A DNA stretch of 64,000 bases from JBNJGB01 sp051747385 (GCA_051747385.1 JBNJGB010000025.1:1-64000); one strand, 5' to 3'; counted from the first letter of the stretch, positions 19,434 to 28,039 are shown. The notes: generated from the sequence alone by a model not told the origin. Made by a program: numbers and translations.

Positions 19434-19842
19434 CGTCCATCTCCTCCCCGTCCAGGGCCTCCAGGATGGGGCACTCGCTGGTCGGCCCCTCGCCCCGGCA
19501 CGCCTCCGAAAGGCGCTCCAGGGCCCGCTTCATCTCCACCAGTCTGGCGATGCGCCGCTCGACGTCCGCGACCTTGTCCGCCGCGCGCCGCCGGACGTCC
19601 GCGCACGTCGACCCGGGGTCGACCCGCAGCTCCAGCAGCTCGCGGATCTCCCGCAGCGTGAAGCCCAGGTCCTTCGCGTGCCGGATGAACCGCACGCGCC
19701 GCACGGCGTCGGGGGCGTACTGCCGGTACCCCGACGCGCCTCGGCGCGGCTCGTCGACGAGGCCCTTCCGCTCGTAGAAGCGGATGGTCTCCACGCCGAC
19801 GCCGGCGCGCTTCGCCACCTGTCCGATGGTCAGGCTGTCCAT
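19426..19842 (-). CDS. merR: Mercury-responsive MerR regulator
   Basis: A 138-residue MerR protein: winged HTH (MDSLTIGQVAKRAGV, ETIRFYERKGL), then the dimer helix. Cys80, Cys115 and Cys124 have the same spacing (35 and 9) as the Hg(II)-binding Cys82, 117 and 126 of Tn501 MerR, inside ACRGEGPTSECPIL. The gene is preceded by a mer-type operator facing itself, so the operon merR plus two thioredoxin-like genes is autoregulated. No merA, merT or merP is present in the window. Start ATG 19842. Confidence 0.9.
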   Translation of the reverse strand: MDSLTIGQVAKRAGVGVETIRFYERKGLVDEPRRGASGYRQYAPDAVRRVRFIRHAKDLGFTLREIRELLELRVDPGSTCADVRRRAADKVADVERRIARLVEMKRALERLSEACRGEGPTSECPILEALDGEEMDDA

Positions 19843-19867
19843 GGTGCTCCTCGTCGTTCCATGTCCA

Positions 19868-19898
19868 CCGTGCACCCCGTACCGGGGTACGGGGTCAA
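19868..19898 (-). promoter_or_regulatory. MerR operator/promoter
   Basis: On the minus strand: TTGACC (-35, 19893-19898), a 19-bp spacer containing the dyad CCGTAC-N4-GTACGG (19877-19892), and a weak -10 GCACGG. The dyad arms, the 19-bp spacing and the contact with the -35 box match the merOP site of Tn501. The rest of 19843-20186 shows no gene. Confidence 0.8.
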
Positions 19899-20186
19899 GG
19901 GGCTGGTCGGTGGAGCCGCACCTCGGCCGCGGGCCGCGGTCCGAAGGGCACCCCGACCCTCCGGTTTCAGGGGACCCGTGAACCCCGAGGCGCGGTGCGG
20001 AGTGCAGCCGCCACCCGGTCTTCCTCCACCATCGGATGGATCGAACGAGCGCGTGGTTCCTCCATGGAAACAACGCGCACGTCCCGGATCGAGTCCGGCC
20101 TCAAGCGACGCTTCGGAGCCGCCGAAGTCGGGGGGGCAAGTCGCGAAGCCCCCATCGCCCGAACCCCCGACGGAAGGAGAAATCAC

Positions 20187-22386
20187 ATGTCACGGCTCGC
20201 CCCCCTGTCGGCCGGACTCGCGGTGGTCCTGTGTGCCACGCCCGCCAAGGCGTTGACCCTGGACCTGCTCGTCGATCCGGACTCCCGACAGCACGACTTC
20301 TACTACATGGACTACGACGGCGTGAGTGGCGACGGGCAGGCATGGGATACGTTCACCTGCAGCTCCGCCGACCTCCCGAAGGAGTTCGCCCTCGATGACT
20401 ACTCCGAGATCCAGGTCCACTGGGCCGTCGAGGGTGGGGCGATCCAGGTCGACGCCAACGTCGAGGTGGAGGCGGAGATGTGGACGTCCACGAGCGGGGA
20501 CTGCTCCTCGGGCTTCTCCTACAGCGACGACCTCCGCAATGGACTGTGGGCGGAGGACTATGCCTTCGCAGGGACCGACGTGCCGACCGTCGGCCACACC
20601 TTCGACGACCTGCTCGACACCCCCCTGGACGGCCTGCTCTTCGAGGTCACCAGCGAGACGAGCGCCACCGCCTTCAGCTTCACGGGCGCGTGGGGCTCCC
20701 GCCCGAGCCGCTCCGGCGGCTCCAACAACCACACCCTGTGCAGGTGCGAGGTGCGGTTCCAGCGGTATGTCTCGAGCGACGACGATCCCGGTCAGCTCGC
20801 CACGTTCGTGCCCATCGAGGAGATCGTCGACGTCGAGCCCGAGCCGGCCGGCGAGAACTGCGCCCAGGGTGGCGCGCGCATCGAGACGGGGACGGACGCG
20901 AACGCGGACGGCGCCCTGGACGGCGACGAAATCGAGACCGTCTCCTATTCGTGCGACGGCGCGACCGGAGAGGACGGCTCCACGGCGCTCGTGAAGGTCA
21001 CCGACGAGCCGGCCGGCGACAACTGTACCGCTGGTGGCCAGCGCATCGACTCCGGCCTCGACGACGACGACAGCGGCACCCTCGAGGACGACGAGATCGA
21101 CTCCACGGCCTGGCTGTGCGACGGGGAGGACGGGCTCACGGGTCCGCAGGGCCCCGCAGGGGAGGACGGCGCCGACGGACAGGACGCCCTCGTGGCCGTC
21201 ACGGCCGAGCCCGCCGGCGACAACTGTACCGCTGGTGGCCAGCGCATCGACTCCGGCCTCGACGACGACGACAGCGGCACCCTCGAGGACGACGAGATCG
21301 ACTCCACCTCCTTCGTCTGCGATGGACAGGACGGTGACGTCGGACGCCAGGGCCCCGCCGGCGAGGACGGGCAGGACGGCCTCACGGCCCTGACCGAGGT
21401 CTCCGACGAGCCCGCCGGCGACAACTGCACCGCTGGCGGCCAGCGCGTCGACGCCGGCCTCGACGACGACGGCAGCGGCACCCTCGAGGACGACGAGATC
21501 GACTCCACCTCCTTCGTCTGCGATGGACAGGACGGCGACGTCGGACGCCAGGGCCCCGCCGGCGAGGACGGGCAGGACGGCCTCACGGCCCTGACCGAGG
21601 TCTCCGACGAGCCCGCCGGCGACAACTGCACCGCTNNNNNNNNNNNNNNNNNNNNNNNNNNNNNNNNNNNNNNNNNNNNNNNNNNNNNNNNNNNNNNNNN
21701 NNNNNNNNNNNNNNNNNNNNNNNNNNNNNNNNNNNGGCGGCCAGCGCGTCGACGCCGGCCTCGACGACGACGGCAGCGGCACCCTCGAGGACGACGAGAT
21801 CGACTCCACCTCCTTCGTCTGCGACGGCGAAGACGGCGAGGACGGCGAGGACGGCGAGGACGGCGAGGACGGCGAGGACGGCGAGGACGGCGAGGACGGC
21901 GAGGACGGCGAGGACGGCTTCGTGGCGCTCGTGTCCGTGTCCGACGAGCCGCCGGGCGACGCGTGCCCCGCCGGTGGACGGCGCGTCGAGTCCGGAATCG
22001 ACGACGACGGCAGCGGCACGCTGGACGCCGAGGAGGTCGACTCCACGGCCTACGTCTGCGACGGCGAGGACGGCGGTCCCGCCGGCGAGGACGGGGCCGA
22101 CGGCGCCTCGGCCCTGGTCGAGGTGCGTGACGTCCCGATGGGCGAGCAGTGCCCGACCGGCGGCCAGGAGGTCCGCTCCGGCACCGACCTGGACGGGGAC
22201 GGGGCCCTCTCCGACGACGAGGTGGAGACCACGTCCTACCTCTGCAACGGCGCGGAGGGCGCCACGGGTTGTGGCGCGGCGCGTGGAAGCGGAGCGGCCA
22301 CCTGGCTGGCGGTCGTCCTCGGCCTCGCGCTCTTCGTGCGCCGACGGTGGACCGCGCGGGTCCAGCCGACGGACGGGGGCGCGTAG
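20187..22386 (+). CDS. Secreted acidic repeat protein with collagen-like spacers and MYXO-CTERM-like tail (interrupted by gap)
   Basis: Signal peptide (LAVVLCATPAKA), a 210-residue beta-rich N-terminal domain, then tandem modules of about 55-60 residues: EPAGDNCTAGGQRIDSGLDDD, GTLEDDEIDST, VCDG, joined by collagen-like G-x-y linkers (GPQGPAGEDGADGQDA). After the gap a (GED)n run, two more modules, and a C-terminal GCGAARG, hydrophobic span and FVRRRW, the MYXO-CTERM sorting pattern. The modules contain Asp-rich Ca-binding-like loops and paired Cys. The 100-N gap breaks the frame, so the true length is unknown. AAGGAGA precedes the ATG. Surface-exposed, function unknown. Confidence 0.85.
21636..21735. 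other. assembly gap (100 N) inside tandem repeats
   Basis: Placed between two near-identical module copies (ends DNCTA, resumes GGQRVDAG), so modules have probably been collapsed. The frame is not kept across 100 N; at least one base of the real gap length is unknown. Confidence 0.95.
21826..21919 (+). repeat. 9-bp tandem repeat (GACGGCGAG)n
   Basis: About ten copies of a 9-bp unit encoding Gly-Glu-Asp collagen-like triplets within the repeat protein. Such tracts are prone to length change by slippage. Confidence 0.9.
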
Positions 22387-22420
22387 CCCCGCAGCGGCAC
22401 GCTACCCGGTCACGCTCCCA

Positions 22421-22456
22421 GCCCGCTCGGGGCCGAATGTACGGCCTCGGGCGGGC
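22421..22456 (+). terminator. Strong hairpin after the repeat protein
   Basis: A 15-bp stem (two G-U pairs, no mismatch) with a 6-nt loop, starting 34 nt after the stop codon: GCCCGCTCGGGGCCG, aatgta, CGGCCTCGGGCGGGC. No U-tract follows, so it may be a 3'-end stabiliser or an atypical terminator. Confidence 0.55.
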
Positions 22457-22598
22457 GCGGCTCATCGGGCCCCGAGCTCTTGCCCCTGATTCCCGTCCAG
22501 CCCATCGCGCCGCCCGGCAGCCCCCACGTCGGGAGACACGAGGCGCGAGGCCCCAACCGATCGCCATTCTCGGCCGGCGCCGCTATCCTGGCGTCCTC

Positions 22599-23144
22599 AT
22601 GCGCTCGTGTCCCTCCCGGCGCTCCGCGACCCTCGCCTCCATCTGCGCAGCCCTCCTGCTGGCGCTCGCCGGCGAAGCCCGCGCCGAGGACCGGGGGGCC
22701 GGCCCGTTCTCGCAGGGACGCGTCCGCATCTCTGCCACCATCGGCTCCACCGGCGGGTTCGGGGCCGACTACATCGCCATCGGTGTGGGCGGCGGCTACT
22801 TCGTGGTCGACGGCCTCGAGGCCGGGCTCGACGCCGAGGTCTGGGTGGGCGACGACCCCACCGTCGGACGCCTCGGCCCCCAGGTCCGATACGTCCTCCA
22901 CTTCGTCCCGGTCGTGAAGCCCTACGTCGGCGGCTTCTACAAGCACTGGTTCGTCGAGGACGTCCCCGAAGTGCCCGGGTTGGGCGAGGACCTGGACAGC
23001 CTCGGGGTCCGCGGCGGGTTCTACTACGTTTTGGAGCGCGTGTTCGTCGGAGGCGGCGTCGCCTACGAGCGCTTCACCGACTGCCCGGCGTTCGGGGATT
23101 GCTCGGACATCTACCCCGAGTTCGCCCTGTCGTTCACATTCTGA
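22599..23144 (+). CDS. Small outer-membrane beta-barrel protein
   Basis: A 181-residue protein with a signal peptide (ICAALLLALAGEARA) and alternating hydrophobic strands with Gly/aromatic turns (GADYIAIGVGGGYFVVDG, QVRYVLHFVPVVKPYVGGFYK, RGGFYYVLERVFVGGGVAYE), ending in the aromatic ALSFTF typical of OM barrels recognised by Bam. Size suggests an eight-stranded OmpA/OmpW-like barrel. Function unknown. Confidence 0.75.
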   Translation: MRSCPSRRSATLASICAALLLALAGEARAEDRGAGPFSQGRVRISATIGSTGGFGADYIAIGVGGGYFVVDGLEAGLDAEVWVGDDPTVGRLGPQVRYVLHFVPVVKPYVGGFYKHWFVEDVPEVPGLGEDLDSLGVRGGFYYVLERVFVGGGVAYERFTDCPAFGDCSDIYPEFALSFTF

Positions 23145-23222
23145 ACCGGGGCAGATCGAAGGCGTCGGGCAGCGCAAGCCACGGCTGTCCTTCGAGGACC
23201 TCCCGGACCGCTCACCCCGTCC

Positions 23223-23447
23223 ATGGGTCGTGCGCGCGGTGGACCCACGAAGACCACCATCGACATCGACGATCCGCTCCCGGGGCAGGCCAGGCGGCGG
23301 GCCGCCCGCGAAGGCAAGACCCTCAAAGCGCGGTTCGGAGACGCCCGGCGGGCCCGCATGCTGCCCGTAGGGCGGGAGGAGCGGCGGTTTCGCCTCGAGG
23401 TCCCGGTCGTCGACGGTCGACGAGCCCCGACGTCGCCGCGGCCTTGA
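23223..23447 (+). pseudogene. Orphan, degraded VapB-like antitoxin
   Basis: TKTTIDIDDPLPGQARRRAAREGKTLKA resembles the ribbon-helix-helix antitoxin family TTIDIDDxLLxxAKxxAxxEGxTLRAL. The Pro in the first helix, the RFGD instead of LVED, and the absence of a PIN toxin gene downstream point to decay. The later RFRLEVPVVDGR piece matches the family tail before the toxin gene. Confidence 0.5.
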
Positions 23448-23478
23448 CCGGGGCACCCCCGCCCGGGACGGTGTCTCC

Positions 23479-24060
23479 ATGAAGCACGTCGTCCTCGCGA
23501 TCCTGTCGTCCTGCCTCCTCGTCGCGTGCGAGGGGTCGTCCTCGGATCGCCCGGTCGACACGCCGGACGTACCGGCGGCGCCACTCGATGCCGACGCCTC
23601 CGAGGCCGACGCCGCGCCCGGCCCGCTCGAGATCACGGCCGCGGACTTCCCGTGCCTGACCGAGCTGGCGACGGTCCGCCGCTTCCGGGTGGGCAACCTC
23701 CTCGGAGACCTGGACGCCAGCCTCGCCGTCGCGAGCTCCTCGTCGGGGGGGACCTATCCGCCCGGCACCCTGCTGCAGCTCGTGCCGTTCGAGGCCATGG
23801 TCAAGCGCCACCCGGGGTGGTCCCGCGAGTCCGGCGACTGGGAGTTCTTCTCCCTGGACGCGAGCGGCGACGCGACGGTGATCCTCGATCGCGGCACCAC
23901 CGACGTGGTCAACCAGTTCGGCGGCAACTGCCTCGACTGCCACGCCAAGGCCGAGCCCCAGTGGGACTTCGTGTGCGAGTCGGGCCACGGCTGCGACGAC
24001 CTGCCCATCGGCCCGAAACTCATCCGGGATCTCCAGGAGGCGGACCCCCGCTGCCCCTGA
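23479..24060 (+). CDS. Lipoprotein with c-type heme motif (cytochrome P460-like)
   Basis: A 193-residue lipoprotein (signal ending CLLVAC, Cys 17), an acidic linker (DTPDVPAAPLDADASEADAAP), then a domain with GGNCLDCHAKAEPQWDFVC: CxxCH binds heme c, and this context fits a cytochrome P460-like fold. Another Cys pair follows (SGHGCDD, DPRCP). Probably a periplasmic or surface electron carrier or NO/hydroxylamine-related protein; no partner gene is adjacent. Confidence 0.7.
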   Translation: MKHVVLAILSSCLLVACEGSSSDRPVDTPDVPAAPLDADASEADAAPGPLEITAADFPCLTELATVRRFRVGNLLGDLDASLAVASSSSGGTYPPGTLLQLVPFEAMVKRHPGWSRESGDWEFFSLDASGDATVILDRGTTDVVNQFGGNCLDCHAKAEPQWDFVCESGHGCDDLPIGPKLIRDLQEADPRCP

Positions 24061-24116
24061 GCGGGCCCGCCGTGATCCCGCTTCTCACGTGAGCCGGCTC
24101 CCCGCAGCCGTCAGTC

Positions 24117-24332
24117 GTGGTGCGGTCCGGCGCCGTGGGGGTGGCCGCCACGCTCCGCGTCTACTGGTTCTCCCAGCTCGCCTACGAGGACGCCGTCGAG
24201 CTGGTGAACCACGACTTCTGGGAGGTGGCCACCATCGCCTGGCCGTCCGGCGATGTCGCGCCGATCACCGACGACTCCGGGGATCCGAAGATCATCCCGG
24301 GCTACCAGCACCCGTTCTTCCCCTCGGAGTAG
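24117..24332 (+). pseudogene. 3' remnant of a surface lipoprotein paralogous to the gene at 57374-59173
   Basis: The frame reads ATLRVYWFSQLAYEDAVELV, then HDFWEVATIAWPSGDVAP and a GDPKIIPGYQHPF end, and aligns with the C-terminus of the 57374-59173 protein (ATVRVYIHGALAFEWADVTL, HDLWEVCTIHWPSADVTP, GDPVVIPDYPSPF), including the stop position. Nothing of the other 500 residues is present upstream, so this is a leftover of a deleted copy. Confidence 0.7.
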
Positions 24333-24373
24333 CCTCGTGAAGCGACCCGACGACGCCACGGCGTTCTGCAGGT

Positions 24374-24582
24374 AGGGCGCCAGGTGTACGAGCCTGCTGG
24401 ACGAGCCGGCCGGCGGTGGGTTCGGAGGGATCCCCGACGGCGCGACGATCCCGGGGACGTGCGACTGCGATGAGCAAGCCGAGGTCGAGGCCGTCATGGC
24501 CGGCGAGCGCGCCCCTGTCTGCGGTGACAGCGTGCGCCTGCACCTCGGCGGCGACGGCGTCGGCTTCTGCGCCTGGTGGTAG
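24374..24582 (+). pseudogene. Cys-rich gene fragment
   Basis: An open stretch from a TAG to a TAG reads RCTSLLDEPAGGGFGGIPDG, then PGTCDCDEQAEVEAV, then PVCGDSVRLHLGG and GFCAWW. It has coding-like composition but no start or ribosome site. The following 24600-24750 likewise shows short open fragments without a start. I read 24061-24750 as decayed surface-protein genes. Confidence 0.35.
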
Positions 24583-24753
24583 CCCGGTCAGCCCCCCTGT
24601 AGGCGCTCGCCTCCGAGACCGCCCGCGACGTCGCCGAGGTCGTCGGCGGGAACGCGTGCGACCCCGGCGCGCGAGGGGTGCACCTGCGCGCCGGGGAGGA
24701 GCGCCACGTGGCCTGGATGGCCGTCAGCCGTGGAGCGCCGGTGATCCGGGGAC

Positions 24754-24795
24754 TTGACAAGGCGTGCCCGAGTGAATAATCAAACGCCCACTTGA
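24754..24795 (+). promoter_or_regulatory. Sulfur-module promoter A with operator
   Basis: TTGACA (24754-24759), 17 bp, TAATCA (24777-24782). Overlapping the -10 is TCAAACGCCCACTTGA (24780-24795), a TCAA-N8-TTGA dyad that matches 13 of 16 bases of the site in front of the ArsR-rhodanese gene. Likely repressed by that regulator. Confidence 0.7.
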
Positions 24796-24840
24796 GTGCT
24801 TGACGAGTGCGTGAGTACCAACCGCCACCCCGAGGACCCC

Positions 24841-25002
24841 ATGTACGAGCAGATCGCCCCGAACACGTCGCGCCCTGCCGCGGCCTGCGCTGTGCCGCGT
24901 GGCCTCGCGCCAGTCCGGCTCGCGGTCTGCATCGAGGAGGGCGCCCCCGACCGGTCGGCGCACGGCCTGCCGCTGCACGCGGCTCGTGAGGTGACCTCTT
25001 GA
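24841..25002 (+). CDS. Small ORF coupled to the sterol-desaturase-like gene
   Basis: A 53-residue frame starting ATG after a GAGGA site, about 50 nt downstream of promoter A. Its TGA overlaps the TTG start of the next gene (TTGA). The sequence (MYEQIAPNTSRPAAACAVPR...) has two Cys and matches nothing I recognise. It could be a leader peptide for translational coupling or a genuine small protein. Confidence 0.4.
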   Translation: MYEQIAPNTSRPAAACAVPRGLAPVRLAVCIEEGAPDRSAHGLPLHAAREVTS

Positions 25003-25838
25003 TCGAGTGGCTGACAGCGCACGAGCCCGCCGTGCGTCTCGGTGCCTTCGCGGGCGTGCTCGCGCTCATGGCGCTGTGGGAGGTCGTCGGGGCACGGCGC
25101 CCGCTCGCGCTGCCGAAGTCCCGCCGGTGGCTCTCCAACCTCTCCCTCGTCGTGCTCAACACGGTGGTGTTGCGGCTCGCCTTCCCGGCGGCCGCGGTCG
25201 GAGCAGCGGCCATCGCCGCGGAGCAGGGCTGGGGAGTGCTCAACTGGATCGAGCTCCCCGCGGCGCTGGCGGTGGTGGCGTCGGTGGTGCTGCTGGATCT
25301 GGCGATCTACCTGCAGCACGTGATGTTCCACGCGGTCCCGGTCCTCTGGCGGCTCCACATGGTGCACCACGCCGACCTCGACTTCGACGTCACCACGGGC
25401 CTGCGGTTCCACCCCATCGAGATCCTGGCCTCGATGGGCATCAAGCTCGCGCTCGTCGTGCTCATCGGCCCGCCGGTCGTCGGCGTGTTGATCTTCGAGG
25501 TGGTGCTCAACGCCACGTCGATGTTCAACCACGGCAACGTGAGCCTGCCGCGCGCCGTGGACCGCGTGCTGCGCTGGGTCGTCGTGACGCCCGACATGCA
25601 CCGCGTGCACCACTCCGTCGAGCCGTCCGAGACCAACAGCAACTTCGGGTTCAACCTGCCCTGGTGGGATCGCCTGCTGGGCACGTACCAGGCCGAGCCC
25701 GAGGCGGGCCACGACGCCATGACGATCGGCGTGGAGCACCTCCAGGAGCGACGCCCCCAGGGGCTCCTCTGGATGCTCTCGCTCCCGTTTCGCGGCGGAG
25801 CCGGCTCCTACGCCATCAACCGGCGGCGTTGGTCGTGA
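24999..25838 (+). CDS. Sterol desaturase/fatty acid hydroxylase family membrane protein
   Basis: A 279-residue di-iron membrane protein with several N-terminal helices and the eight-His pattern: HVMFH, LHMVHH, then a late HRVHH, with NHGN between. The family hydroxylates lipids at the membrane. TTG start at 24999 with GAGGTGA upstream. Members of this family often sit beside ArsR/rhodanese/DsrE genes; the physiological link may be lipid remodelling during sulfide stress (inference). Confidence 0.85.
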   Translation: MIEWLTAHEPAVRLGAFAGVLALMALWEVVGARRPLALPKSRRWLSNLSLVVLNTVVLRLAFPAAAVGAAAIAAEQGWGVLNWIELPAALAVVASVVLLDLAIYLQHVMFHAVPVLWRLHMVHHADLDFDVTTGLRFHPIEILASMGIKLALVVLIGPPVVGVLIFEVVLNATSMFNHGNVSLPRAVDRVLRWVVVTPDMHRVHHSVEPSETNSNFGFNLPWWDRLLGTYQAEPEAGHDAMTIGVEHLQERRPQGLLWMLSLPFRGGAGSYAINRRRWS

Positions 25839-26500
25839 GCAGGCGCCGGGTCGCACGCTGGGCCGCCGCCGGCGGACTCCTGCTGCTCATCGTCTGGGCG
25901 GTCATGCACCGTGACGACGTCGCGGTCTCTTCGCTCGAGGGCTGGCTGACCGGCCTGGGCCCGTGGGCTGCGCCGACGTTCGTCCTCGCCTACGCGGTGG
26001 GGACGATCGCGTTCCTGCCGGGATCGGTCATGACGCTGGCGGGCGGCGCCGTCTTCGGGCCGGTGCAGGGCACGCTGCTCAGCCTGGCCGGGGCGACGGC
26101 GGGAGCGACGGCGGCCTTCCTGGTCGCGCGCTTCCTCGGGGGCGAGTGGGTGGCCCGCAGGCTCGGCGGGCGGTCGGAGCGGATCGTCCGGGGCATCGAG
26201 CGCGACGGGTGGCGCTTCGTCGCCTTCGTGCGCCTCGTGCCGCTCTTCCCGTTCAACGTGGTCAACTACGGGCTCGGGCTCACGAAGATCGGCCTCGTCC
26301 CGTACGTCGTCGCGACCGCGCTGTGCATGATCCCGGGAGCCGCCGGCTACGCCTTCATGGGGCACGCCGGTCGGGAGGCGGCCGAGGGGACACAGACGGC
26401 GCTCCAGGCAGCGCTCATCGGCCTCGCGCTCCTCGCGACCGCGATGTTCCTGCTCCCCCGCGTCGCCAGGCGCCTCCGATCCGGAAGTCGTACTCGCTGA
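25835..26500 (+). CDS. TVP38/TMEM64 (DedA-like) membrane protein
   Basis: A 221-residue SNARE-associated/VTT-domain protein. The central motif FLPGSVMTLAGGAVFGPVQG and the later FVRLVPLFPFNVVNYGLGLT are diagnostic. About five or six membrane segments. GTG start overlaps the previous stop as GTGA. The family is thought to scramble or transport lipids or small molecules; it is co-transcribed with the desaturase-like gene from promoter A. Confidence 0.85.
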   Translation: MSRRRVARWAAAGGLLLLIVWAVMHRDDVAVSSLEGWLTGLGPWAAPTFVLAYAVGTIAFLPGSVMTLAGGAVFGPVQGTLLSLAGATAGATAAFLVARFLGGEWVARRLGGRSERIVRGIERDGWRFVAFVRLVPLFPFNVVNYGLGLTKIGLVPYVVATALCMIPGAAGYAFMGHAGREAAEGTQTALQAALIGLALLATAMFLLPRVARRLRSGSRTR

Positions 26501-26690
26501 TGAACGCGAGGCAGCGGCTCTCGGCGGCGGGGATGGGCTCCTTGAACACGCGCGCGGCGCGGCCCTCGTAGAAGGCCAGGCCCCAGCCGTCCGCATGCGG
26601 TCCGATCTCGCCTCCGCGCGGCCTCAGGAGCGCCACGGAGTGGTTCACGTCCGTCGGATGAAGGGCGCTCATGCCCAGGAGCTCACACAT
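26480..26690 (-). pseudogene. 5' remnant of a class II glutamine amidotransferase (YafJ-like)
   Basis: Starts correctly with MCELLGMSALHPTDVN (catalytic Cys2), then GGEIGPHADGWGLAFYEG and FKEPIPAAES, up to EYDFRI. Then the match stops at the 3' end of the TVP38-like gene, and the frame runs on antisense to it. Full-length relatives are about 250-290 residues. The gene has been cut by whatever joined the desaturase/TVP38 segment here. Confidence 0.75.
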
Positions 26691-26768
26691 GGAATCCCCC
26701 TCGGGACCGCCGGCGCATGCTGTGGTGACGGCCCCGCCGGCGTCGGCTGCGACGGGGCCGCCTTCACC

Positions 26769-27122
26769 TCAGAACACCAGGACCTTCTCGGCCCACTGCG
26801 TCCAGTCCGTGAGCTCGTCGAGGGTGCCCCGGCGCGTGTCCTCGGCCAGCTCCTCGTCGGTGATCCCGCGCGCGTCCATGCAGGTCCCGCAGACGCCGAC
26901 CTCGCCTCCCCGGCGCGTCACGGCGCGGAGCATCCGGCGGATGTTGTAGTAGCCGTTCGGGGTCTTCTGCCCGTCCTTGGCGCAGCTCGCCGCGTCGCCC
27001 ATGAGGAAGAGACGGACCTCTTCGTCCTCGCGCTTCGCCAGGGAGCCCGCGAGCCGCAGGCCGTTGTAGGCCAGCTCCGTGCCGTAGGGGGGATCGTTCA
27101 GGATGAAGAGTGTACGGGCCAT
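26769..27122 (-). CDS. DsrE/DsrF-like sulfur-relay protein
   Basis: A 117-residue DsrE-fold protein: TLFILNDPPYGTELAYNGLRLA, FLMGDAASCAKDGQ and GGEVGVCGTCMDARG, with the CGTC pair near residue 80 as the likely persulfide carrier. Downstream of, and co-oriented with, the ArsR-rhodanese gene; the 120-nt gap between them contains no clear promoter. Expected role: passing sulfane sulfur in the cytoplasm. Confidence 0.85.
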   Translation of the reverse strand: MARTLFILNDPPYGTELAYNGLRLAGSLAKREDEEVRLFLMGDAASCAKDGQKTPNGYYNIRRMLRAVTRRGGEVGVCGTCMDARGITDEELAEDTRRGTLDELTDWTQWAEKVLVF

Positions 27123-27242
27123 TTCAGCCTCCGGATGCGGCGAGTCGTTGCGAGGCGAGGGTCCCGCCGCAGAGGGCCCGCGCCTGTGGGAATCGGAGAC
27201 CGCGCACCGGCGCCGCCGCCGGGCCGGGGCGAACGGTGGGCT

Positions 27243-27926
27243 TCAAGGGTCCACCTCCGCGTTCGTCTCGACGGGGAGGCCGCGGGCCCGCCAGTCCGGC
27301 ACCCCGTCCTCCATCCGTACCGCGCGGAACCCGCGCTCCCTGAGCCGCTCCACGGCTTCGACGGCGAGCACGCAGTACGGCCCGCGGCAGTAGGCGACGA
27401 TCTCGCGGTCGCGGGGGAGGTCGGCGAGGCGGCGCTCCAGCTCGGCGAGCGGCACCGAGAGCGCCCCCGGGATGTGTCCGGCCTGGTACTCCTCCTCCGG
27501 CCGCACGTCGAGGAGCGTCACGTCCCCGGAGCGGACGCGCTCCGTCAGGTCCTCCCGGTCCACGGGCTCGAGGCTCCCGCGCGTCTCGAGGAAGTCCCGC
27601 GTCACCTGCTCGATCTCGAGCAGGCGTGACTCCGCGAGGCGCCGGAGAGAGCGGAAGAAGGTGCAGACCTCCTCGTCGGCCAGGCGATAGGTGACGTGGA
27701 CGCCCTGCTTCTCGGCCTCCACGAGGCGCACGCGTCGCAGGACCTGCAGGTGGTGGGACGTGTTGGCGACCGACTGGCCGACCTGCTTCGCGAGCACGTC
27801 CACCGTCCGGGGGCCCTGGCAGAGCACGTCGAGGAGCTCGAGCCGCGGCCCGCTCCCCAACGACTTCCCGATGCGGGCGATCTGCTCGTAGATGGCGTCC
27901 TTGAACTTGCGAGACGATGGACTCAT
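27243..27926 (-). CDS. ArsR-family regulator fused to a rhodanese domain
   Basis: A 227-residue fusion. Residues 1-110: ArsR winged helix (TVDVLAKQVGQSVANTSHHLQVL recognition region) with Cys36 and Cys88. Residues 125-220: rhodanese with LLDVRPEEEYQAGHIPGA and active-site loop AYCRGPYCVLA (Cys180, Cys185). This architecture is common near DsrE, SQR and persulfide genes and is thought to sense reactive sulfur species, like SqrR/BigR. The start is the ATG at 27926 (GAGGAAG upstream); an earlier TTG lies at the transcription start. The TCAA-N8-TTGA sites at three promoters are its probable operators. Confidence 0.88.
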   Translation of the reverse strand: MSPSSRKFKDAIYEQIARIGKSLGSGPRLELLDVLCQGPRTVDVLAKQVGQSVANTSHHLQVLRRVRLVEAEKQGVHVTYRLADEEVCTFFRSLRRLAESRLLEIEQVTRDFLETRGSLEPVDREDLTERVRSGDVTLLDVRPEEEYQAGHIPGALSVPLAELERRLADLPRDREIVAYCRGPYCVLAVEAVERLRERGFRAVRMEDGVPDWRARGLPVETNAEVDP

Positions 27927-27942
27927 GGGCTTCCTCAATCCG

Positions 27943-27984
27943 TCAAACAATCACTTGAATACTGACGAGGCGGGTCGGTGTCAA
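27943..27984 (-). promoter_or_regulatory. Sulfur-module promoter B with operator (autoregulation)
   Basis: Minus strand TTGACA (27979-27984), 17 bp, TATTCA (27956-27961), with TCAAGTGATTGTTTGA overlapping the -10 (27943-27958). Same design as promoters A and C. Confidence 0.75.
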
Positions 27985-28039
27985 GCTGGAGGCGCACATC
28001 GCGGGCACGAGCGGTGCCCGGTGCTCGCGTAAGCCGGCT

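Noticed and set aside
20990..21915. Regular repeats considered as a CRISPR array
   Set aside because: They are in-frame protein modules without variable spacers.
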